Assembly: GCA_003022905.1 (NCBI GenBank)
Contig: PXSE01000057.1
Location: 2,018-9,644, forward strand
DNA length: 7,627 nt
From: Halobacteriales archaeon QS_9_68_42
GTDB taxonomy: Archaea > Halobacteriota > Halobacteria > Halobacteriales > Haloarculaceae
Direction of reading: 5' to 3'
Below the pieces are notes generated by a model. That model was not told the origin of the DNA, made no database searches, and saw only the letters and a program-made list of their open reading frames with translations. Position numbers and translations under genes: made by a program. Shown one piece after another: positions 4,509 through 7,627 of the stretch. Every line of letters begins with the position of its first letter. Position 1 is the stretch's first letter.

Positions 4509-5418
4509 ATTCGATGGTTGCCGGCGGTTTGTGCGTCACGTCGTAGACGACGCGAGAGACGTTGTCGTGGGTGCCGGTGATCCGCGACTGGATGCGCTGG
4601 AGGGTCTCCCAGTCGATCTCCTGGGCGCGGGCGGTCATGCCGTCCCGCGATTCGACCGAGCGGACCGACACCACCCACCCGTGGACCCGGTTGTCGCCCT
4701 TGACGCCGGTGGCCTTGCCGAGCACTGCCGCCAGCGCCTGCCAGGGCTCGTAGTCAGCGAGTTCCTCCTCGACGACGTGGTTGGCCTCGCGGGCGACCTC
4801 GAGTTTCTCCTCGGTGACCTCGCCCAGCACGCGCACCGCCAGGCCGGGACCGGGGAACGGCATCCGCTCGGCAACGACCGCCTCGAGGTCGAGCGCGCGG
4901 GCGACCTCCCGGACCTCGTCCTTGTAGAGGTCAGCCATCGGTTCGACGATGCCGTCGAAGTCGACCCGCTCGGGCAGGCCGCCGACGTTGTGGTGGGACT
5001 TGATGGTGCCCTCCGACTCGATGCGGTCGGGGTAGATGGTGCCCTGCACCAGGTAGTCGGCGTCGACCTCGCGGGCGACGGACTCGAACTCCCGGATGAA
5101 CTGCTCGCCGATGGCGTGGCGCTTCTCCTCGGGGTCGGTGACGCCCGCCAGGGCGTCCAGGAACCGCCCGCGGGCGTCCACGATACGGAGGCCTTCCATG
5201 TAGTCGAACGTCCCGCGGACGCTCTCGGTCTCGCCCTTGCGCATCAGCCCGGTGTCGACGTAGACGGGCGTCAGGCGGTCGCCCAGCGCCTCGTAGGCCA
5301 GCGCGGCGGCCGTCGAGGAGTCGACGCCGCCGGACAGCGCGATGACGGCGTGTCGGTCGCCCACCGCGTCGGCGATCTCCTCGACCTTCTCGTCGATGAA
5401 CGCCTCGGGGTCGACCAT
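4501..5418 (-). CDS. guaAb: GMP synthase, ATP-pyrophosphatase subunit (GuaAb/subunit B)
   Basis: 305 residues. This subunit adenylates XMP with ATP and lets ammonia displace AMP to form GMP, the last step of guanylate synthesis. It has the PP-loop SGGVDSS (29-35), [10 protein letters not shown] (54-63), [13 protein letters not shown] (123-135), [12 protein letters not shown] (139-150), [13 protein letters not shown] (188-200) of the dimerisation domain, and the family C-terminal signature KPPATIEYE (297-305). As in most Archaea it has no N-terminal class I glutamine amidotransferase domain; that partner, GuaAa, is encoded elsewhere. The ATG at 5418 overlaps the pyrG stop as TGATG, with a Shine-Dalgarno-like GGGGTGA at 5432-5426, 7 nt upstream, fitting coupled translation in the operon. 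An in-frame upstream extension runs through pyrG and is rejected. Full length, all key motifs intact. Confidence 0.96.
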   Translation of the reverse strand: MVDPEAFIDEKVEEIADAVGDRHAVIALSGGVDSSTAAALAYEALGDRLTPVYVDTGLMRKGETESVRGTFDYMEGLRIVDARGRFLDALAGVTDPEEKRHAIGEQFIREFESVAREVDADYLVQGTIYPDRIESEGTIKSHHNVGGLPERVDFDGIVEPMADLYKDEVREVARALDLEAVVAERMPFPGPGLAVRVLGEVTEEKLEVAREANHVVEEELADYEPWQALAAVLGKATGVKGDNRVHGWVVSVRSVESRDGMTARAQEIDWETLQRIQSRITGTHDNVSRVVYDVTHKPPATIEYE

Positions 5419-7064
5419 CAGGCCGTCACCCCGCCGGCGTCGGTCTCGGCGCTCTCGAGGCTGGTCTCGACCAGCGCGACGAACGGCGGCGACGCCCGGC
5501 CGGGACGGGACCGGAACTCCGGATGGAACTGTGTCCCGAAGAAGAACGGGTGTTCGGGGAGTTCGAGTATCTCCATTCGGTTGCCGGCGCGCCCGGAAAA
5601 GGCCATGCCCGCCGCCTCCAGTCGGTCGATGTACTCGGGGTCGACCTCGTAGCGGTGGCGGTGCCGCTCGGTACAGGCGGTGTCGCCGTACACCTCGTGG
5701 GCGAGCGTGCCCGCCTCGATTTCGGTCTCGTGGGCGCCGAGCCGCATCGTTCCGCCCATGTCCTCGATCTCGTACTGTTCGGGCAGGATGTCGATGACCG
5801 GGTGGGGCGTCGCCTCGTCCACCTCGGCGGAGTTGGCGCCCTCCAGCCCGCAGACGTTGCGCGCGAACTCGACGACCGCCATCTGGAAGCCGAGACACAG
5901 CCCCAGGAAGGGAACGCCGTTCGTCCGGGCGTACTCGACAACGTCGACCTTCCCTTCGAGGCCGCGAGCGCCGAACCCGCCGGGGACGACGACGCCGTCG
6001 GCCCGCCGGAGGCGGTCGGCGTGAGCCTCGCCCATCTCGTCGGTGTCGACCCACAGCACCTCCACGTCGGTGTTCGTCTCGAAGCCCGCGTGCTTGAGTG
6101 CCTCGTGGATAGAGATGTACGCGTCCTCGAGGTCGTACTTGCCGGCCAGGGCGATCTCGACGGTGTCGGTCGCCTCGCCGGTGACGATGTCGCGCCACTC
6201 GCTCGCCCGGTCGCCCGGCGGAACGGCCGCCCCGTCGAGTCCGAGCCGCTCCATGACGTACTCGTCGAGGCCCTCGTCCTCGACCATCAGCGGGACGTGG
6301 TAGATGTCCTCGACGTCGGGGTTCGAGAAGACCGCGTCGACGGGCACGTCACAGAACAGCGCTATTTTTTCCTTCGTTTTGACGTCGAGGCGGTCCTCAC
6401 AGCGCCCGACCACGATGTCCGGCTGGAGGCCGATGGAACGGAGTTCCTTGACGGAGTGCTGGGTCGGCTTGGTCTTCTGCTCGCCGGCCTGGGAGTACGG
6501 CACCAGCGTGACGTGGGCGAAGAGGATGTCCTCGTCGTCCTCCTCGTGGGCGAACTGCCGCAGTGCCTCCAGATACGGCATCCCCTCGATGTCGCCGACG
6601 GTGCCGCCGACCTCCACGAGACAGACGTCGTGGCCCTCGGCGGCCTCCCGGATGCGGCGCTTGATGTCGTCGGTGACGTGGGGGATTATCTGGACCGTGT
6701 TTCCGAGGTAGTCGCCGGCCCGCTCCTTCTCGATGACGTGGCGGTAGGTCTTACCCGTCGTGACATTGTGGTCGGACGTCATGTCGACGTCGAGGAACCG
6801 TTCGTAGTTCCCCAGGTCCAGGTCGACCTCGCCGCCGTCCTTGAGGACGTACACCTCCCCGTGCTGGTAGGGGTTCATCGTCCCCGCGTCGACGTTGAGG
6901 TAGGGGTCTATCTTCACCGCCGTCACGTCGAAGCCGGTGTCGGCAAGCAGTCGGCCCGTGCTCGCGGCGGTGATGCCCTTGCCCAGTCCGGACATCACCC
7001 CGCCGGTGACGAAGATGAACTTGTTCCCCAGCGAGGAATCGTAATCAGTAAGCTCCGTCGGCAT
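5418..7064 (-). CDS. pyrG: CTP synthase (glutamine-hydrolysing)
   Basis: 548 residues, the usual full length. It makes CTP from UTP, ATP and glutamine, the last step of cytidine nucleotide synthesis. The N-terminal synthetase domain shows the P-loop [13 protein letters not shown] (18-30), [20 protein letters not shown] (51-70) and [10 protein letters not shown] (151-160), the ATP/UTP/Mg site region. The C-terminal class I glutamine amidotransferase domain (about 300-540) has PGGFGARG (361-368), GLCLGFQ (388-394) with nucleophile C390, RHRHRYEV (467-474) and TQFHPE (511-516) with H514 and E516 completing the catalytic triad. I choose the ATG at 7064: it precedes the P-loop by the normal distance and a BRE/TATA pair lies 27 nt upstream; a start at 7283 would add 73 Arg/Gly-rich residues. 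It is first in the pyrG-guaAb-small protein operon; its TGA overlaps the guaAb ATG by 1 nt. Confidence 0.97.
   Translation of the reverse strand: MPTELTDYDSSLGNKFIFVTGGVMSGLGKGITAASTGRLLADTGFDVTAVKIDPYLNVDAGTMNPYQHGEVYVLKDGGEVDLDLGNYERFLDVDMTSDHNVTTGKTYRHVIEKERAGDYLGNTVQIIPHVTDDIKRRIREAAEGHDVCLVEVGGTVGDIEGMPYLEALRQFAHEEDDEDILFAHVTLVPYSQAGEQKTKPTQHSVKELRSIGLQPDIVVGRCEDRLDVKTKEKIALFCDVPVDAVFSNPDVEDIYHVPLMVEDEGLDEYVMERLGLDGAAVPPGDRASEWRDIVTGEATDTVEIALAGKYDLEDAYISIHEALKHAGFETNTDVEVLWVDTDEMGEAHADRLRRADGVVVPGGFGARGLEGKVDVVEYARTNGVPFLGLCLGFQMAVVEFARNVCGLEGANSAEVDEATPHPVIDILPEQYEIEDMGGTMRLGAHETEIEAGTLAHEVYGDTACTERHRHRYEVDPEYIDRLEAAGMAFSGRAGNRMEILELPEHPFFFGTQFHPEFRSRPGRASPPFVALVETSLESAETDAGGVTA
5426..5432 (-). 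promoter_or_regulatory. Shine-Dalgarno-like site of guaAb inside pyrG
   Basis: On the minus strand GGGGTGA matches the archaeal anti-Shine-Dalgarno complement (GGAGGTGA type) at six of seven core bases and lies 7 nt before the guaAb ATG at 5418. It supports internal initiation or coupled translation at the TGATG junction and fixes the start. Confidence 0.5.
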
Positions 7065-7087
7065 ACCCACGGTGCGCGAGCGTCCGA

Positions 7088-7100
7088 CTAAACGGTTTCG
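7088..7100 (-). promoter_or_regulatory. BRE/TATA promoter of the pyrG operon
   Basis: On the minus strand CGAAA (7100-7096) is followed after CCG by TTTAG (7092-7088), centred about 27 nt before the pyrG ATG at 7064. That is the haloarchaeal spacing for a leaderless transcript and supports the chosen start. Confidence 0.55.
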
Positions 7101-7126
7101 GACCGGCCGCTCGTGGCCCGTCGGCC

Positions 7127-7141
7127 GCCCGCCGCGCGGGC
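7127..7141 (-). terminator. GC hairpin directly after the edge gene's stop codon
   Basis: GCCCGC (7127-7132) pairs with GCGGGC (7136-7141) around CGC. It abuts the TGA of the upstream minus-strand gene (7142-7144). No T-run follows, so it may slow or stabilise the 3' end rather than terminate; read-through into pyrG is possible. Confidence 0.3.
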
Positions 7142-7627
7142 TCAGTCGGCGCCGGAGGCCTGCCTCGCGGCGGCCTCGAGTCGGCCGTCGTCGGTGGCCA
7201 CGAGCACCCACGCCCATCGGTACCGACGGTCGACCGCCACGAGCGTGAGGTTCCAGGCCGGGTCGCCGAACCACTCGCACCACGCCTCCCGGGTCCGGTG
7301 GAGGGTCGCCTCCTCGTAGCGGTCCTCGATTATCTCGTCGCGGCAGTCCTCCGCGAGGCGCTTCGCCCTCGCGTAGGCGCCGTACTGCTGGTCGAGGGTC
7401 GTCTCGAACGAGCGGGTGCCGCCGTGGACCAGTTCCTCGGCGAGGACCCCGTCCAGCGTCAGGCTGGACTCGACGGTGAACGACGGGTCAGGGTGCTCGG
7501 GAACCGCGACGCCGAGTTCGCCCGCGACCGCGTCCGAGGCCAGCAGGTGGCCGAAGAAGTTCACGTCCGCGAGGCAGTTGCGGGCCGCGAACCAGTCGAT
7601 TGCCGGCGACTCGGGGATGCGGACACA
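7142..7627 (-). CDS. Unidentified protein, 5' end beyond the window
   Basis: The frame is open from the stop at 7142-7144 to the right edge, giving at least 161 residues. A GTG at 7564 could start a 140-residue version, but the 21 codons before it (including [19 protein letters not shown]) read like ordinary acidic haloarchaeal protein and run on without a break, so the true start is probably outside. I do not recognise the family. The visible part begins [20 protein letters not shown], has a helix-prone middle rich in Glu, Arg and Ala ([20 protein letters not shown]), and ends with Trp-rich [33 protein letters not shown], which looks like two or three beta strands. No signal peptide or membrane segment is seen in the visible part. 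Same strand as pyrG, 77 nt upstream of it; pyrG has its own promoter, so cotranscription is uncertain. Confidence 0.7.
   Translation of the reverse strand, partial: CVRIPESPAIDWFAARNCLADVNFFGHLLASDAVAGELGVAVPEHPDPSFTVESSLTLDGVLAEELVHGGTRSFETTLDQQYGAYARAKRLAEDCRDEIIEDRYEEATLHRTREAWCEWFGDPAWNLTLVAVDRRYRWAWVLVATDDGRLEAAARQASGAD

Noticed and set aside
5523..7091. Long plus-strand open frame opposite pyrG (522 codons)
   Set aside because: It is the antisense of a fully supported CTP synthase; long antisense frames are expected in DNA with near-saturated GC third positions, and the translation shows no family motif.
7065..7283. 73-residue N-terminal extension of CTP synthase
   Set aside because: It is Arg/Gly-rich, overlaps the neighbouring gene's coding end and the pyrG promoter, and the family starts shortly before the P-loop.

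Overview
The window looks like a haloarchaeal (class Halobacteria) chromosome segment. The proteins are strongly acidic (Asp/Glu-rich) and most coding sequence is very GC-rich with G or C in nearly every third codon position. Several genes have BRE/TATA-like elements about 25-27 nt upstream of the start codon, as expected for leaderless archaeal transcripts. CTP synthase and a separate GMP synthase ATP-pyrophosphatase subunit also fit Archaea. I cannot name the genus from sequence alone.

Layout. Positions 1-185 hold a GC hairpin and an AT-richer promoter tract. Positions 186-605 (+) encode a HIT-family nucleotide hydrolase/transferase with noticeably lower third-position GC than the rest. Positions 606-984 have no convincing gene but carry an inverted repeat and four GC-rich hairpins with 3-nt loops. 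Positions 985-1665 (-) encode PhoU. Positions 1875-2162 (+) hold a short Cys-rich four-helix-bundle copper-storage-like (Csp/DUF326) gene that seems to have lost its C-terminal part through an out-of-frame internal deletion. After an AT-rich intergenic stretch, 2471-3466 (+) encode a second PhoU-type protein with an N-terminal AbrB/SpoVT DNA-binding domain. Positions 3507-4181 (+) encode an MBL-fold hydrolase.

The right half is on the minus strand and reads leftwards: an unidentified protein running off the right edge (7142-7627), then pyrG (5418-7064), guaAb (4501-5418) and a small Rossmann-like protein (4188-4508). The last three are joined by overlapping stop/start codons (1 nt and 8 nt) and should form one operon, with a BRE/TATA element 27 nt before pyrG. 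This operon converges on the MBL gene with only 6 nt between the stop codons.

Function. The left-centre block concerns phosphate signalling: a canonical PhoU and, in the opposite direction, a PhoU-like protein with its own DNA-binding domain, separated by the decayed Csp gene. The right block makes the amidated nucleotides CTP and GMP (UTP to CTP, XMP to GMP), with an uncharacterised small Rossmann-like partner. I see no CRISPR array, tRNA, rRNA, complete mobile element or wholly new multi-gene system. The observations most worth following are the AbrB-PhoU fusion with a perfect palindrome against its TATA box, the small protein coupled to guaAb, the deleted Csp gene, and the hairpin cluster beside the compositionally distinct HIT gene.
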